From: an uncultured Fidelibacterota bacterium
Lineage (GTDB): Bacteria; Fidelibacterota; Marinisomatia; Marinisomatales; TCS55
DNA: 64,000 bases
Assembly (NCBI GenBank): GCA_913062595.1
Contig: CAJXWT010000003.1
Coordinates: forward strand, 1-64,000
Reading direction: 5' to 3'
In this document: positions 15,612 through 25,591 of the stretch, piece after piece
Position numbering within the stretch: position 1 is the first letter of the stretch
Layout of the letters: each line of letters opens with the position of its first letter
Made by a program: the position numbers and the translations under genes
Notes under the pieces: generated by a model
The model's input: only the letters and a program-made list of their open reading frames with translations
Told to the model about the DNA's origin: nothing
The model's database searches: none

Positions 15612-18208
15612 GCGCAAAATCAGCCAAACAACAAGGCACTCCCTTAATGCGCCAGTACGAGGAAGTGAAGCGTCAGTATAGCGATGCCATCGTCCTCTTC
15701 CGCATGGGCGATTTCTACGAAACATTCAGCGATGATGCCGTCACCACGGCGAAAGTGCTGGGCATTGTCCTGACTAAGCGTTCCAATGGCGCTGCCGCCG
15801 ATGTACCCTTGGCCGGATTTCCGTATCATGCCATCGATAATTATTTACATAAACTGGTGAACGCCGGTCACCGCGTAGCCATTTGTGAACAGGTGGAGGA
15901 CCCAAAACTGGCCAAAGGAATTGTAAAAAGAGAAGTGATCGAAGTCGTCACTCCAGGTACCATTACCAGCGATGCCGCTTTGAATGAGAAGACGAATCAA
16001 TTCCTAGCCTGTATTCACTTTCACGGCGATGATGCTGGGTATGCCGTACTGGATCAGTCCACTGGCGAATTATTTATTGGTGAATGTCTGGCAAGTAATC
16101 TGACGGAAGCGCTGCGGAAATATACCCCTCGAGAAGTGTTGCTGGGCAGTAATGTAGTTTATTCCACAAGCGTTTGGTACCGGGAATTGAGACCCTTTGT
16201 TTCCACGGTAGAGGACTGGGTATTATCCTTTGATCAAGGACAGCGCATACTGATAGAACATTTTAAGGTGCGCACCTTGAAAGGTTTCGGCTGCGCTGAT
16301 CTGGAATTGGGTATCACTGCCGCAGGCGCCATTTTTTACCATGTGAAAAATTCGTTGAGCGGATCATTGACGCATGTGACAAGCATCAGTCCTGTTGCAG
16401 ATGAGGGCATAATGGAACTGGATAGTTTTACCCTCCGCAACCTGGAAGTATTTAAATCTCTTGCTACTCAAGGTACACACGGTACACTGATTGATCTGTT
16501 AGATGAAACAGTGACCAATGGCGGTGGTCGACTGCTGAAGCAATGGCTTACCCGTCCACTTAAAGATACTAAAAAGCTAAATGATCGATTGAATATTGTC
16601 GCCGGTTTTGTCAGCAATAAACACCAATTACAACAGTGCAGGTCTATTTTAGAGGATATAATGGATATTGAGCGGATCTTGGGCAAAATAAACCAGAGTA
16701 AAGCCAGCCCGAGAGATCTCATTGGCTTGAAACAAAGCTTAAACAAAATACCAGAATTAAAAAAATTACTAGGTTCAGTAGATAATAAACATTGGAGCAA
16801 AGTAATTGAAAAATTTGCTGATGCAAATTCAGTATGTGCTTTGGTTGCTGAACAACTGAATGATGAAGTCCCGGCACAGATTCAGCAGGGGAATGTTTTT
16901 CGGGCAGGAGTGGATAAAAAATTAGATGAATTACGCCAATTAGCTGCCGGAGGAAAACAGTGGATCGCAGATATGGAAAAAGAGGAACGCCAGCGCACAG
17001 GTATCAATCGCTTGAAAGTCGGTTTTAATAAAGTATTCGGGTATTATCTGGAAGTATCGAAAGCACAGCAGGACAATGTACCCGAGAATTATATTCGTAA
17101 ACAGACCCTAGTGAATTCCGAGCGCTACATTACGGAAGAATTGAAGGAATACGAGGAAAAAGTTCTGTCTGCAGAAGAAGATATTATTGCCATTGAAACG
17201 GAATTATTTGCCAACTGTTGTCAAAAGATCCTAGATCAGGCTGGGCCGATTCAGACCAATGCGAAAATATTGAACCGTCTTGATGTTCTGTCTACCTTTG
17301 CGCACTTGGCCATCCAGAAGAAATACTGCAAGCCAATATTGCTGGAGGATGCAGCATTAGATGTTGTCGATGGGCGCCACCCTGTCGTAGAATATCTCTT
17401 ACCTGCTTCCGAACGATTTGTTGGTAATGACTTGCAGATGGATGTGACAAAAAGTCAAATCCATCTCATCACCGGGCCCAATATGGCTGGGAAATCCACC
17501 TATTTGCGTCAAATTGGATTGCTTGTACTGATGGCGCAGGTAGGGTGCTATGTGCCAGCTAAGAAGGCGGCCATTGGAATTGTAGATCGCCTATTTACCC
17601 GGGTAGGTGCCAGTGATAACCTTGCCGGTGGAGAAAGCACATTTTTAGTGGAAATGATTGAAGCGGCGAATATCCTCAACAATGCCACTCCACAGAGCTT
17701 AATCCTATTGGATGAGATTGGCCGTGGCACCGCCACGTTCGATGGGCTTTCGCTGGCCTGGTCGATCACTGAATACCTGCACAATCATGCGGAGGTAGCT
17801 GCCCGCACACTATTTGCAACCCACTATCACGAATTAACAGAACTTGAGCATACGCTGGAACGCTTGGAAAATCACCATGCTGCAGTAGAGGAATTTGGTG
17901 ATCAGATAATATTTTTACGGAAAATATCTCCGGGGCCAGGGGATAAAAGTTATGGTATTCATGTGGCGCAAATGGCAGGACTGCCTGAAAGTGTTTTGTC
18001 CAGAGCTAAGGAGATCCTCAATCATCATCTAGAATCTTCTACACAAACGGGAACCTCAGCACCCCCAGAAGCGTCTAACCAATTATCCATGTTTGAACGT
18101 CAAGAAGCAGCATTCAAAAGAGATCTGGATAAGGTTGACACAAACAAAATGACGCCGATGGAAGCACTACAGAAATTGGACGAATTGAAAAGGAAGCATG
18201 GCCTTTAG
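15608..18208 (+). CDS. mutS: DNA mismatch repair protein MutS
   Basis: An 866-residue MutS1. The mismatch-binding Phe-x-Glu is FYE at 36-38 in RMGDFYETF. The connector, lever and clamp domains follow, with LLKQWLTRPL and FNKVFGYYLEVSKA motifs. The ATPase has Walker A GPNMAGKST (623-631), LLDEIGRGTATFDG and a FATHYHELTELE switch. A C-terminal helical tail after about 810 is consistent with dimer/tetramer contacts. It recognises mispairs and recruits MutL. The GTG start overlaps selB and the stop overlaps the next gene by 11 bases. Confidence 0.97.
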   Translation: MSAKSAKQQGTPLMRQYEEVKRQYSDAIVLFRMGDFYETFSDDAVTTAKVLGIVLTKRSNGAAADVPLAGFPYHAIDNYLHKLVNAGHRVAICEQVEDPKLAKGIVKREVIEVVTPGTITSDAALNEKTNQFLACIHFHGDDAGYAVLDQSTGELFIGECLASNLTEALRKYTPREVLLGSNVVYSTSVWYRELRPFVSTVEDWVLSFDQGQRILIEHFKVRTLKGFGCADLELGITAAGAIFYHVKNSLSGSLTHVTSISPVADEGIMELDSFTLRNLEVFKSLATQGTHGTLIDLLDETVTNGGGRLLKQWLTRPLKDTKKLNDRLNIVAGFVSNKHQLQQCRSILEDIMDIERILGKINQSKASPRDLIGLKQSLNKIPELKKLLGSVDNKHWSKVIEKFADANSVCALVAEQLNDEVPAQIQQGNVFRAGVDKKLDELRQLAAGGKQWIADMEKEERQRTGINRLKVGFNKVFGYYLEVSKAQQDNVPENYIRKQTLVNSERYITEELKEYEEKVLSAEEDIIAIETELFANCCQKILDQAGPIQTNAKILNRLDVLSTFAHLAIQKKYCKPILLEDAALDVVDGRHPVVEYLLPASERFVGNDLQMDVTKSQIHLITGPNMAGKSTYLRQIGLLVLMAQVGCYVPAKKAAIGIVDRLFTRVGASDNLAGGESTFLVEMIEAANILNNATPQSLILLDEIGRGTATFDGLSLAWSITEYLHNHAEVAARTLFATHYHELTELEHTLERLENHHAAVEEFGDQIIFLRKISPGPGDKSYGIHVAQMAGLPESVLSRAKEILNHHLESSTQTGTSAPPEASNQLSMFERQEAAFKRDLDKVDTNKMTPMEALQKLDELKRKHGL

Positions 18209-19229
18209 AATATTCCTCTGCATTTGTACACTAGTACTTTCCACATACCTTACAGCTGAATCTATCTGGGTAAAATATGGTTGGGAAATAATGGATAATG
18301 GCGGAGATGCGCGCGCATTGGCCTTGGGCAATACTTTAACTGCAGACGGTTCATCGCCTATTGCTGTATTATGGAATCCAGCACACCAGACGCACCAGCA
18401 GACTTTGCCGCTTATATACGGCCACCAAAATCGGTTTGCTGGCCTAGTCAGCAGCGATGTATTGGTTTTCCCCTTAAAAACTAAAATGAAAATACCTTTG
18501 GGTTTAGTAATACTCAGGGAAGCGGTCTCTAGAATTCCTGATACCAGGAATCTGCTGCTTGACTGGGGTGCAGATGGTATGCCTGGCACTATGGATTTTG
18601 GTGAAGGGAATGGGGTCCTAGATGAAGGTGAACGACTGAATCTAGAAGATATAAAATATTTTAATCAGTCTCAATGGGCTGTCCATCTTAGTACATCCAG
18701 AAATTATAAACAATTTACCATTGGTATCGCGGCTAAAGGAGTTTTGCATAACTTGGGCGGTTATAATGGTACGGGGTTTGGTTTGGATATCGGCGCAAAA
18801 ATTTCTCCCTGGGAAAACAGTATGGTAGGTTTAACAATCACAAATTGTACCACATCCTGGCTGTTGTGGGAGAACGGTACAGTAGAACGAACAATCCCTG
18901 GCGTTAATTTGGGTATATCTCATCTTTTTGTATTTCCTGAAACGCCCTTTCAGGCTCGTATTAATGGCGGTGCTTTATTCGAATTAGGAAAAGAGAAATC
19001 GCGCTACAGAGCAGGTATGGAGGTTAGCTACAAATCCAAGTTTCAGGTTAGGTTTGGCCGCAATAATAATGGATTTTTATCCACGGGATTGGGACTCTTC
19101 TGGACCAATTTTTCGATGGACTATGCTTATCGTCCTTCCACGGCAGATACTGGATTTGGTGCAAGCCACATAATTTCATTTCGTATTGACCCATTATGGG
19201 TTAGAAATAAATTAAAAACATTGCTTTAA
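18198..19229 (+). CDS. PorV/UPF0164-like outer-membrane beta-barrel protein
   Basis: A 343-residue exported protein: signal peptide about 1-20 (IFLCICTLVLSTYLTAES), then GGDARALALGNTLTADGSSPIAVLWNPA, the N-terminal signature of PorV/PorQ/FadL-like barrels in which a Gly-rich start is followed by a WNPA box. The rest is a run of amphipathic strands, ending in ISFRIDPLW. An acidic loop near 120-150 (DWGADGMPGTMDFGEGNG) may be extracellular or calcium-binding. PorV proteins serve type IX secretion in Bacteroidetes, but close relatives in other FCB phyla have no assigned role. ATG 18198 overlaps mutS. A 91-base gap follows with a weak GATCA/TGATC inverted pair (19269-19282). Confidence 0.7.
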   Translation: MAFRIFLCICTLVLSTYLTAESIWVKYGWEIMDNGGDARALALGNTLTADGSSPIAVLWNPAHQTHQQTLPLIYGHQNRFAGLVSSDVLVFPLKTKMKIPLGLVILREAVSRIPDTRNLLLDWGADGMPGTMDFGEGNGVLDEGERLNLEDIKYFNQSQWAVHLSTSRNYKQFTIGIAAKGVLHNLGGYNGTGFGLDIGAKISPWENSMVGLTITNCTTSWLLWENGTVERTIPGVNLGISHLFVFPETPFQARINGGALFELGKEKSRYRAGMEVSYKSKFQVRFGRNNNGFLSTGLGLFWTNFSMDYAYRPSTADTGFGASHIISFRIDPLWVRNKLKTLL

Positions 19230-19320
19230 GTCTTATTTTATTTGGTTTAAGTCCGATAAACTTTATTTGATCATAAGTGATCTAAAATTAAATTTCTTGG
19301 CTATCCTTGGTTAGAAAATT

Positions 19321-20184
19321 ATGATTTCAAGTATGACAGGTTTTGGTCGAGCAGTTACAGATACGGATGCGGGTCAGTTGTCGGCATCAATTCGATCCGT
19401 TAATTCTCGCTATCTTGATGTGAAAATTAGGGGTTTGAATCTCGAACCGGAAGTGGAGAAGTCAATTCGCGGCTTAATGACCAAGAGTCTAATTAGAGGA
19501 ACAGTACAAATAACATTCGAGTTGGGTAACAACAGTGCTTCCAGCAAGAATTTGACCTTCAATAAAGACCGTTTTGAAGCACTGGATAATATATTAAAAA
19601 CCATTGCAAAGAATTATGGCCGTGAGCTCAATATGGGTGATTTGATGCATGCCTCAGACCTTATCGCTGATGGAAAAAATGAATTGTTGGATCCTGATAA
19701 GATTATCAATGTTACCAAAGAAGCCCTAATCCAAGTTCTAGATATGCGGCAAGCGGAAGGCGGCCAGATTCAAGAAGATCTGCTCCGCAGATTAAAGGTC
19801 TTAAAAACAGGACTCAGAGAACTTGAGAAAATGAATGTGTCTTTTGCTGATGAAAGGAAAGAAAAACTCGAAAGTCGACTACAAAAATTATTAGGCAATC
19901 ATGAACTAGATGAAACGCGACTTGCCCAGGAAGTAGCGCTACTAGCAGAGCGGGCCGATGTGACAGAGGAAACGGTGCGTTTGAAAAGCCATTATGACCA
20001 GATGGATAAAATATTAACTGCTGAAGGTGCTGTAGGGAAACGCTTTATTTTTCTGCTTCAGGAAATTACCCGTGAGGTGAATACTGTTGGATCAAAAAAT
20101 GGGTCTATTGATGTAGTAAATCAGGTGATTGCCATGAAAGATGAACTTGAAAAAATGAGGGAGCAGGCCCAGAATATTCTATGA
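19321..20184 (+). CDS. yicC: YicC family protein (endoribonuclease/stress-induced)
   Basis: A 287-residue YicC. The start MISSMTGFGRA and SIRSVNSRYLDVKIRG are diagnostic, as is the C-terminal DUF1732 block (EITREVNTVGSKNGSIDV). E. coli YicC has been linked to RNA degradation, and the family is conserved beside gmk, as here. Its stop overlaps the gmk start by four bases (ATGA), and rpoZ follows gmk, giving the common yicC-gmk-rpoZ order. Confidence 0.93.
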   Translation: MISSMTGFGRAVTDTDAGQLSASIRSVNSRYLDVKIRGLNLEPEVEKSIRGLMTKSLIRGTVQITFELGNNSASSKNLTFNKDRFEALDNILKTIAKNYGRELNMGDLMHASDLIADGKNELLDPDKIINVTKEALIQVLDMRQAEGGQIQEDLLRRLKVLKTGLRELEKMNVSFADERKEKLESRLQKLLGNHELDETRLAQEVALLAERADVTEETVRLKSHYDQMDKILTAEGAVGKRFIFLLQEITREVNTVGSKNGSIDVVNQVIAMKDELEKMREQAQNIL

Positions 20185-20729
20185 AGAATATTATCGTAAT
20201 ATCTGCGCCATCTGGAGCGGGAAAGACAACTCTTTGCGGCGAATTACAGCGCAGAAAACCACATATAAAATTTTCTGTATCGTGTACTACCAGGCCAAAA
20301 CGTGAAAATGAAGTTGATGGTGTGAATTATCATTTTTTATCCGATCAAGAATTCACAAAAAAGGTGCAAAATAATGAATTCGTCGAATATGAAAATGTGC
20401 ACGGCTATTATTATGGTACCTTACGCAAGACGCTTGAAGATGCACTGGCTCAGCAAGAAATGGTTTTATTTGATGTGGATGTGAATGGAGCTATGGCCAT
20501 TAAGAGTAATTATCCTGATAATACATGTACAATCTTTATTTTACCCCCTTCGATAGATGACTTGAAAAAGCGTTTGATCCAGCGCGGTAGTGAAACAGAG
20601 GAAAGAATTGATAAAAGACTTGAACGAACAGCTCAAGAAATGGAATACAAAGACAAATTCGACGTCTGCATAATCAATGATAATCTTGCAATTGCAGCCG
20701 AAGAATTGAATGAACTTATCACAAAATAA
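20181..20729 (+). CDS. gmk: guanylate kinase
   Basis: A 182-residue P-loop kinase making GDP from GMP. The P-loop SAPSGAGKTT is at residues 8-17, the GMP-binding SCTTRPKRENEVDGVNYHF and the EYENVHGYYYGT segment follow, and the lid region has QRGSETEERIDKRLER. Slightly shorter than E. coli Gmk (207) but complete. It supplies GDP/GTP, which links it loosely to the relA/spoT gene 3 kb downstream. Confidence 0.96.
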   Translation: MKNIIVISAPSGAGKTTLCGELQRRKPHIKFSVSCTTRPKRENEVDGVNYHFLSDQEFTKKVQNNEFVEYENVHGYYYGTLRKTLEDALAQQEMVLFDVDVNGAMAIKSNYPDNTCTIFILPPSIDDLKKRLIQRGSETEERIDKRLERTAQEMEYKDKFDVCIINDNLAIAAEELNELITK

Positions 20730-20745
20730 AATGAAGGAGTAGTTT

Positions 20746-21033
20746 ATGGCAGTTAAACCCGTATCTTTGCGCAAAATGGAGGAAAAAACCAAGAATATAT
20801 ACGAAGCGGTTGTAGTCATGTCAAAAAGAGCGAGGCAGATAAACCAGGAACGATACGAAGAACAGGTTATGGAATTATCAGAAGAGCTAGAATTGGATGT
20901 GTTGGATGAATCACCCGATATAAAACCAGAGGACTATGAGGAAAAGGAAAAAGTGACCACCATAGCAGTGAATGAATTTATTGAAGGTGAAGTCAATTGG
21001 CGTGTACTGGAGGATCCAGAAGAGGACCAGTGA
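20746..21033 (+). CDS. rpoZ: DNA-directed RNA polymerase omega subunit
   Basis: A 95-residue omega-type protein. The conserved core is the helix MEEKTKNIYEAVVVMSKRARQIN, which latches the beta-prime C-terminus. The C-terminal half is acidic and lineage-specific. It follows gmk by 16 bases with an AAGGAG site (20733-20738), the typical gene order. The divergent tail makes the omega call slightly less certain than the context suggests. Confidence 0.85.
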   Translation: MAVKPVSLRKMEEKTKNIYEAVVVMSKRARQINQERYEEQVMELSEELELDVLDESPDIKPEDYEEKEKVTTIAVNEFIEGEVNWRVLEDPEEDQ

Positions 21034-21701
21034 CATTGATAAAATCTGATGCTGTCAGTAGGTATTTAGAACAGACAAAAGATCTGTATGGCGATCAACT
21101 GTTTATTAGCTTGGCTAATGAATCCAGTCATGTGGATAGTTCAGATGAATCACTTGATCAATTTTTTGATAAAATTAATCAATGTCAAAAGTGTCAGCTT
21201 GGCCAAACAAGAACTAATTTTGTATTTGGTGTAGGCGATCCAAATGCGGATTTAGTTTTGGTAGGGGAGGCGCCCGGTGAACAGGAAGATTTGCAGGGCG
21301 AACCTTTTGTTGGTCGCGCCGGGAAATTATTGGATAAAATTCTCTCTGCCATAGAATTGTCGAGAAATCAAGGTGTATACATCTGCAATGTGTTGAAATG
21401 CCACCCTCCAAACAATCGCGATCCCTTGCCTTCCGAAGTTGAACAGTGTGAGTCCTACCTCATACATCAAATAAATTTGATAAAGCCCAGATTGATTGTA
21501 GCTTTAGGTCGGGTTGCTGCGAAAACGTTATTGAAGAAAGATTTGCCCTTGAAGGATATGCGTTCAATCAAACATGACTATCATGGCACTCCGCTGGTTG
21601 CCACATATCACCCCGCTGCATTATTGCGGAATCAAAACTTGAAGCCAGCTGCCTGGGAAGATTTCAAGTGGATTCGCCGCCTCATTGGGGAATCAAAATA
21701 A
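21030..21701 (+). CDS. family 4 uracil-DNA glycosylase (Fe-S type)
   Basis: About 223 residues from GTG 21030, which overlaps the rpoZ stop as GTGA; an earlier in-frame TTG at 20997 would overlap rpoZ by 37 bases and is less likely. The catalytic motif GEAPGEQEDLQGEPFVGRAGKLLD and the HPAALLRN motif are those of family 4 UDG. Cysteines in CQKC and in CNVLKCHPP with a downstream CESYL can make the 4Fe-4S site. It removes uracil from deaminated DNA. The neighbouring dnaB and upstream mutS fit a DNA-maintenance theme. Confidence 0.93.
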   Translation: MTLIKSDAVSRYLEQTKDLYGDQLFISLANESSHVDSSDESLDQFFDKINQCQKCQLGQTRTNFVFGVGDPNADLVLVGEAPGEQEDLQGEPFVGRAGKLLDKILSAIELSRNQGVYICNVLKCHPPNNRDPLPSEVEQCESYLIHQINLIKPRLIVALGRVAAKTLLKKDLPLKDMRSIKHDYHGTPLVATYHPAALLRNQNLKPAAWEDFKWIRRLIGESK

Positions 21702-21703
21702 TA

Positions 21704-23071
21704 ATGGCTACAAAAGAACAAGATCAGCAGCTAAACGTGCAGCCCCAGTCCATTGAAGCTGAACAAGCAGTGTTGGGGTCAATGTTAGCCAGCAAAGAAG
21801 CAATAAGTAAGGCCCTACAATGGGTACGTAGTCATCATTTTTATAATGAAGATCACGGTAAAATATTTCTGGTAATGTCTGACCTTTTTGATAAAGGTGA
21901 GCCGATTGATACTGTTTCAGTAATTAATAAGTTAAAGAAGAATAAAGAGTTGGAAAGTGTTGGCGGTGCTTATTTTATTACTGGTTTGGTTGAATCAGTA
22001 CCTACAGTAGCCAATGTCGAAAGTTATGCTAAAATAGTCCTGGAAAAGTTTATGCTTCGTGAATTAATTCGTGCATCCCACGAATTATCAAAAGATGCGT
22101 ATAATGATCGCCAGGAAGTTGAAGAGATCTTGGATGCTGCTGAACAGACTATCTTTAGTATCACTCAAGATCGTTTAAGGGGTGGTTTTAAGCCTATTGA
22201 TGGTATTTTACACGAAACATTTGAAAATTTGGATCGCATTGCTTCCAATCCTGGTTCTGTAACTGGTGTTCCTTCCGGATTAATCGATTTAGATGATATT
22301 ACTTCTGGATTTCAAAAGAGTGATCTTGTTATCATCGCTGGACGTCCATCAATGGGTAAAACCGCATTGGCGCTCTCTATAATGCGCAATGCAGCCGTGG
22401 ATTATAAAGTACCGGTTGGTGTGTTTAGTTTGGAGATGGCAAACCACCAATTGGTCCAACGACTGCTTTGTGCAGAAGGAAGAGTGGACAGTCACCTGGT
22501 ACGCACCGGTAAACTGCCGAAAAACCAGTGGAAAAACCTTAGTCTTGCGGTTGGTTCTCTTGCTGAGGCGGAGATAAGTCTTGATGATACAGCGGCAATC
22601 TCAGTGCTTGAGTTACGAGCCAAGGCGCGGCGCTTAAAAGCAGAGAAGGATGTGGGCCTAATTATCGTGGATTATTTACAACTGATGCAGGGGCCAAGGA
22701 ACATAGAAAGTAGACAGCAGGAAATCTCAACTATTTCGCGTTCCCTAAAAGCATTAGCGAAAGAACTTGACATACCAGTTATAGCACTATCTCAGCTTTC
22801 TCGGGCAGTTGAACAGCGCAGTGATCATAGACCGCAGTTATCAGATCTACGCGAAAGTGGCGCGATTGAACAAGATGCGGATTTGGTTATTTTTTTATAC
22901 CGCCCGTGGGTTTACTCCCGCGAAGATGAAGACAAAGGCAAAGCACAGGCCATCATTGCCAAGCAGCGGAATGGCCCCATAGGCAGTATAAATTTATCGT
23001 TCATCGATCGCTTTGCCCGTTTTGAAAGTATTTCTGCATTCGAAGAGTTGGAATCTGAAGTACCATTTTAA
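21704..23071 (+). CDS. dnaB: replicative DNA helicase DnaB
   Basis: A 455-residue hexameric helicase. ATG 21704, two bases after the glycosylase stop, is preferred over an upstream in-frame ATG at 21668 that lies inside that gene. The N-terminal domain begins PQSIEAEQAVLGSML. The RecA-like domain has Walker A AGRPSMGKTAL, the EMANHQLVQR loop, IIVDYLQLM, and the SQLSRAVEQR-LSDLRESGAIEQDAD block. It unwinds DNA at the fork with DnaG. The stop overlaps the next start (TAATG). Confidence 0.96.
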   Translation: MATKEQDQQLNVQPQSIEAEQAVLGSMLASKEAISKALQWVRSHHFYNEDHGKIFLVMSDLFDKGEPIDTVSVINKLKKNKELESVGGAYFITGLVESVPTVANVESYAKIVLEKFMLRELIRASHELSKDAYNDRQEVEEILDAAEQTIFSITQDRLRGGFKPIDGILHETFENLDRIASNPGSVTGVPSGLIDLDDITSGFQKSDLVIIAGRPSMGKTALALSIMRNAAVDYKVPVGVFSLEMANHQLVQRLLCAEGRVDSHLVRTGKLPKNQWKNLSLAVGSLAEAEISLDDTAAISVLELRAKARRLKAEKDVGLIIVDYLQLMQGPRNIESRQQEISTISRSLKALAKELDIPVIALSQLSRAVEQRSDHRPQLSDLRESGAIEQDADLVIFLYRPWVYSREDEDKGKAQAIIAKQRNGPIGSINLSFIDRFARFESISAFEELESEVPF

Positions 23072-25266
23072 TGCAGAACCCCCTTGCCAGGTTCCTACCA
23101 CATCTCGTCGGGGAATACCCCAAAAAATTTCTTAACCTATACGATAATATTTCCCTTTCCAACGGTTCGTCGCAGGATGAAATCCGAGACCTTTTATGGC
23201 AGGCTTATGAGTTTGCCATAACCCACCATGAAGGCCAGAAACGGCATTCCGGGGAACCGTATTTTAACCATTGTTTAGCGGTGGCTAATACGCTTGCACA
23301 GTGGAAGATGGATCATTTTACCATCATCGGCGGTATACTGCACGATACCATCGAGGACACGGATGCATCGATCCAGGATATAAAATCTCTTTTTGGGGAA
23401 GACGTTGCCAGCTTAGTAAATGGGGTCACAAAATTGGGCGGTATCCGCTTCTCTAGCAGGGAGGCAAAGCAGGCCGGTAATTTTATGAAAATGCTGCTCT
23501 CTGTGGCCCAGGACCTACGCGTAATTATAATCAAATTTTCCGATCGCTTGCATAACATGCGCACTATTGAATATCTACCGCGAATTAAACGCCATAGAAT
23601 CGCCATGGAAACCAGAGATGTGTATGTACCTTTGGCTCATCGGTTGGGTATGGCCCAGGTCAAATGGCAACTGGAAGACTTGGTGTTCCAGACATTAAAT
23701 CCCAAAGCTTTTGGTGAGATCGATTCGAAGATCAAATCCAGCCATAGAGTAAGAGAGAAGTATATTGCTGGTATTACGAAACCATTGTTAACAGAATTGG
23801 ATAAACATAATTTAGGAGCGGTTGTTAATGGTCGGGTGAAATCCTATTCATCTATATATGGGAAAATGGTTAAACGAGGTAAATCATTTGAAGAAATATA
23901 TGATAAACTGGCCATTCGAGTAATAGTTGATAAGATTGAGGAATGTTATTTAACCCTGGGGATCTTGCATCAGCACTATACACCGGTTCAGGACCGCTTT
24001 AAGGATTTCATTGCCACACCCAAATCAAATGCCTATCAATCTATCCATACCACTGTAATTGGACCAGATGGTAAACTGGTTGAAATCCAGATTCGAACCA
24101 AAGAAATGGAAGAAACAGCAGAAATTGGTGTGGCGGCTCATTGGCATTATAAAGAGGACGGTGTTAGTAGTAAGAGTATTGACAGCCATGTACAGTGGCT
24201 CAGGGATTTGGTAGAAATATTACAAGCCGAATCTTCTGACCCTCGAGAATTCATGCATTTATTGAAGATTGATCTATTTAGCGACGAAATATTTGTTTTT
24301 ACGCCAAATGGTGATTTGGTTCAGCTGCCAGTAAATGCTACGCCGATTGATTTTGCATTTAGTGTACACACTGAAGTTGGTCTGCATTGCATTGGCGCAA
24401 AAGTTGATCATAAAGTAGTACCACTGAATACCGTATTAAAAAATGGAGATACAGTGGAAGTATTAACCAGCAAATCCCAAAATCCTAGTTATGGCTGGTT
24501 AAAATTTGTCGTAACCAGTAAAGCCAGAAATCACATTAACCGCTTCTTGCGCAAAGCCATGCGGGAAGAAAGCATTAAGTTAGGACAACAATTACTTGAA
24601 AAAACACTACGGCGCCTCAAACGTTTAGCCTTAATTACAGAAGTGAAAGAATCCTTCGCAAAATTTGGATATAATTCTTCAGATTCTTTTCTGGAATCTA
24701 TAGGCAGCGGTGACCTCTCCATCCGTGATGTGTTAAAAAAGGTACAGCCTGAGGAAGACGTTGTGTTGGATAAAGAGCCTGTAGAGGAAGAAAAACGTTT
24801 CCTGAATTTTGCTAGATCGCGTTCAAAAGGTATCAAATTACAAGGTATAAAAAACCTAATGGTTACATTTGGGAAATGCTGTAACCCCATTCCAGGTGAT
24901 GAAATGACGGGTTTTATAACCCGTGGTAGAGGGATCACTGTACACCGTTCATCATGCAAGAGTCTGCCCTTACTCAATGAAGAATCTGACCGCTTAATGC
25001 CGGTAGAATGGGATTCAGCTCGCTCAGATATTTTTAATGTACGCTTGAAAGTAGAATCACTTGATCGCAAAGGTATGCTTAAAGAAATCACTGAAGTGAT
25101 TTCCGGTGCGGATATCAATATAACCAGCGTGGATATGAAAGTGAAAGACGTATTATCGACAGGATACTTTATCGTGCAGGTCAATAACCTGAAACAACTT
25201 GATCGGATTATTAATAAAGTAAGTAAGATAACTGGAGTTGATGGCGTAGTAAGAACGGGACAATGA
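23071..25266 (+). CDS. bifunctional (p)ppGpp synthetase/hydrolase RelA/SpoT
   Basis: A 731-residue long RSH protein. The HD hydrolase domain has KRHSGEPYFNHCLAVA and an intact HDTIEDT motif. The synthetase domain has YSSIYGKM and FKDFIATPKSNAYQSIHT with RVIVDK, so both activities look possible. A TGS domain (about 405-465: IFVFTPNGDLVQLP), a Cys-containing helical/zinc-finger segment (FGKCCNPIPGDE), and a C-terminal ACT domain (about 650-731) follow. It makes and breaks the stringent-response alarmone in response to starvation. Confidence 0.94.
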   Translation: MQNPLARFLPHLVGEYPKKFLNLYDNISLSNGSSQDEIRDLLWQAYEFAITHHEGQKRHSGEPYFNHCLAVANTLAQWKMDHFTIIGGILHDTIEDTDASIQDIKSLFGEDVASLVNGVTKLGGIRFSSREAKQAGNFMKMLLSVAQDLRVIIIKFSDRLHNMRTIEYLPRIKRHRIAMETRDVYVPLAHRLGMAQVKWQLEDLVFQTLNPKAFGEIDSKIKSSHRVREKYIAGITKPLLTELDKHNLGAVVNGRVKSYSSIYGKMVKRGKSFEEIYDKLAIRVIVDKIEECYLTLGILHQHYTPVQDRFKDFIATPKSNAYQSIHTTVIGPDGKLVEIQIRTKEMEETAEIGVAAHWHYKEDGVSSKSIDSHVQWLRDLVEILQAESSDPREFMHLLKIDLFSDEIFVFTPNGDLVQLPVNATPIDFAFSVHTEVGLHCIGAKVDHKVVPLNTVLKNGDTVEVLTSKSQNPSYGWLKFVVTSKARNHINRFLRKAMREESIKLGQQLLEKTLRRLKRLALITEVKESFAKFGYNSSDSFLESIGSGDLSIRDVLKKVQPEEDVVLDKEPVEEEKRFLNFARSRSKGIKLQGIKNLMVTFGKCCNPIPGDEMTGFITRGRGITVHRSSCKSLPLLNEESDRLMPVEWDSARSDIFNVRLKVESLDRKGMLKEITEVISGADINITSVDMKVKDVLSTGYFIVQVNNLKQLDRIINKVSKITGVDGVVRTGQ

Positions 25267-25267
25267 A

Positions 25268-25576
25268 ATGAAAGTAAAAACATTTACAAAAAGGAATATT
25301 GCCACTGAAATAGCGGACCGGTTGGAGGCGACGGTTGTTGACTCTTTGATGTTTACGGATGAATTATTTACAGTACTGAGAGAAATGCTGACTGAAGATC
25401 ATGAAAAGGTCCGTATCGAAATTAGGAATTTTGGTGTTTTCGAGGTAAAACCAACGAAGGCAAAGCCAAAAGCAAGAAATCCGCATACCAACGAAGAGAT
25501 ATTTGTACCTGCTCATAAAAAAACCCATTTCAAACCTGGCAAAATTCTCAAGAATTACCTTAATCAGCCGATCTGA
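25268..25576 (+). CDS. HU/IHF family DNA-binding protein
   Basis: A 102-residue member of the HU/IHF family: helical N-terminus, then VRIEIRNFGVFEVKPTKAKPKARNPHTNEEI, where the beta-arm with RNP at its tip inserts in the DNA minor groove, and a closing FKPGKILKNYL helix. The first 20 residues are more divergent than in typical HU. It starts one base after the relA/spoT stop. Whether it acts as general HU or sequence-specific IHF-like protein is not evident. Confidence 0.88.
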   Translation: MKVKTFTKRNIATEIADRLEATVVDSLMFTDELFTVLREMLTEDHEKVRIEIRNFGVFEVKPTKAKPKARNPHTNEEIFVPAHKKTHFKPGKILKNYLNQPI

Positions 25577-25591
25577 TTTACCGTCATCTAG

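Noticed and set aside
24531-25283. 250-residue minus-strand frame opposite relA/spoT
   Set aside because: It is antisense to the conserved TGS-ACT part and shows no family features.
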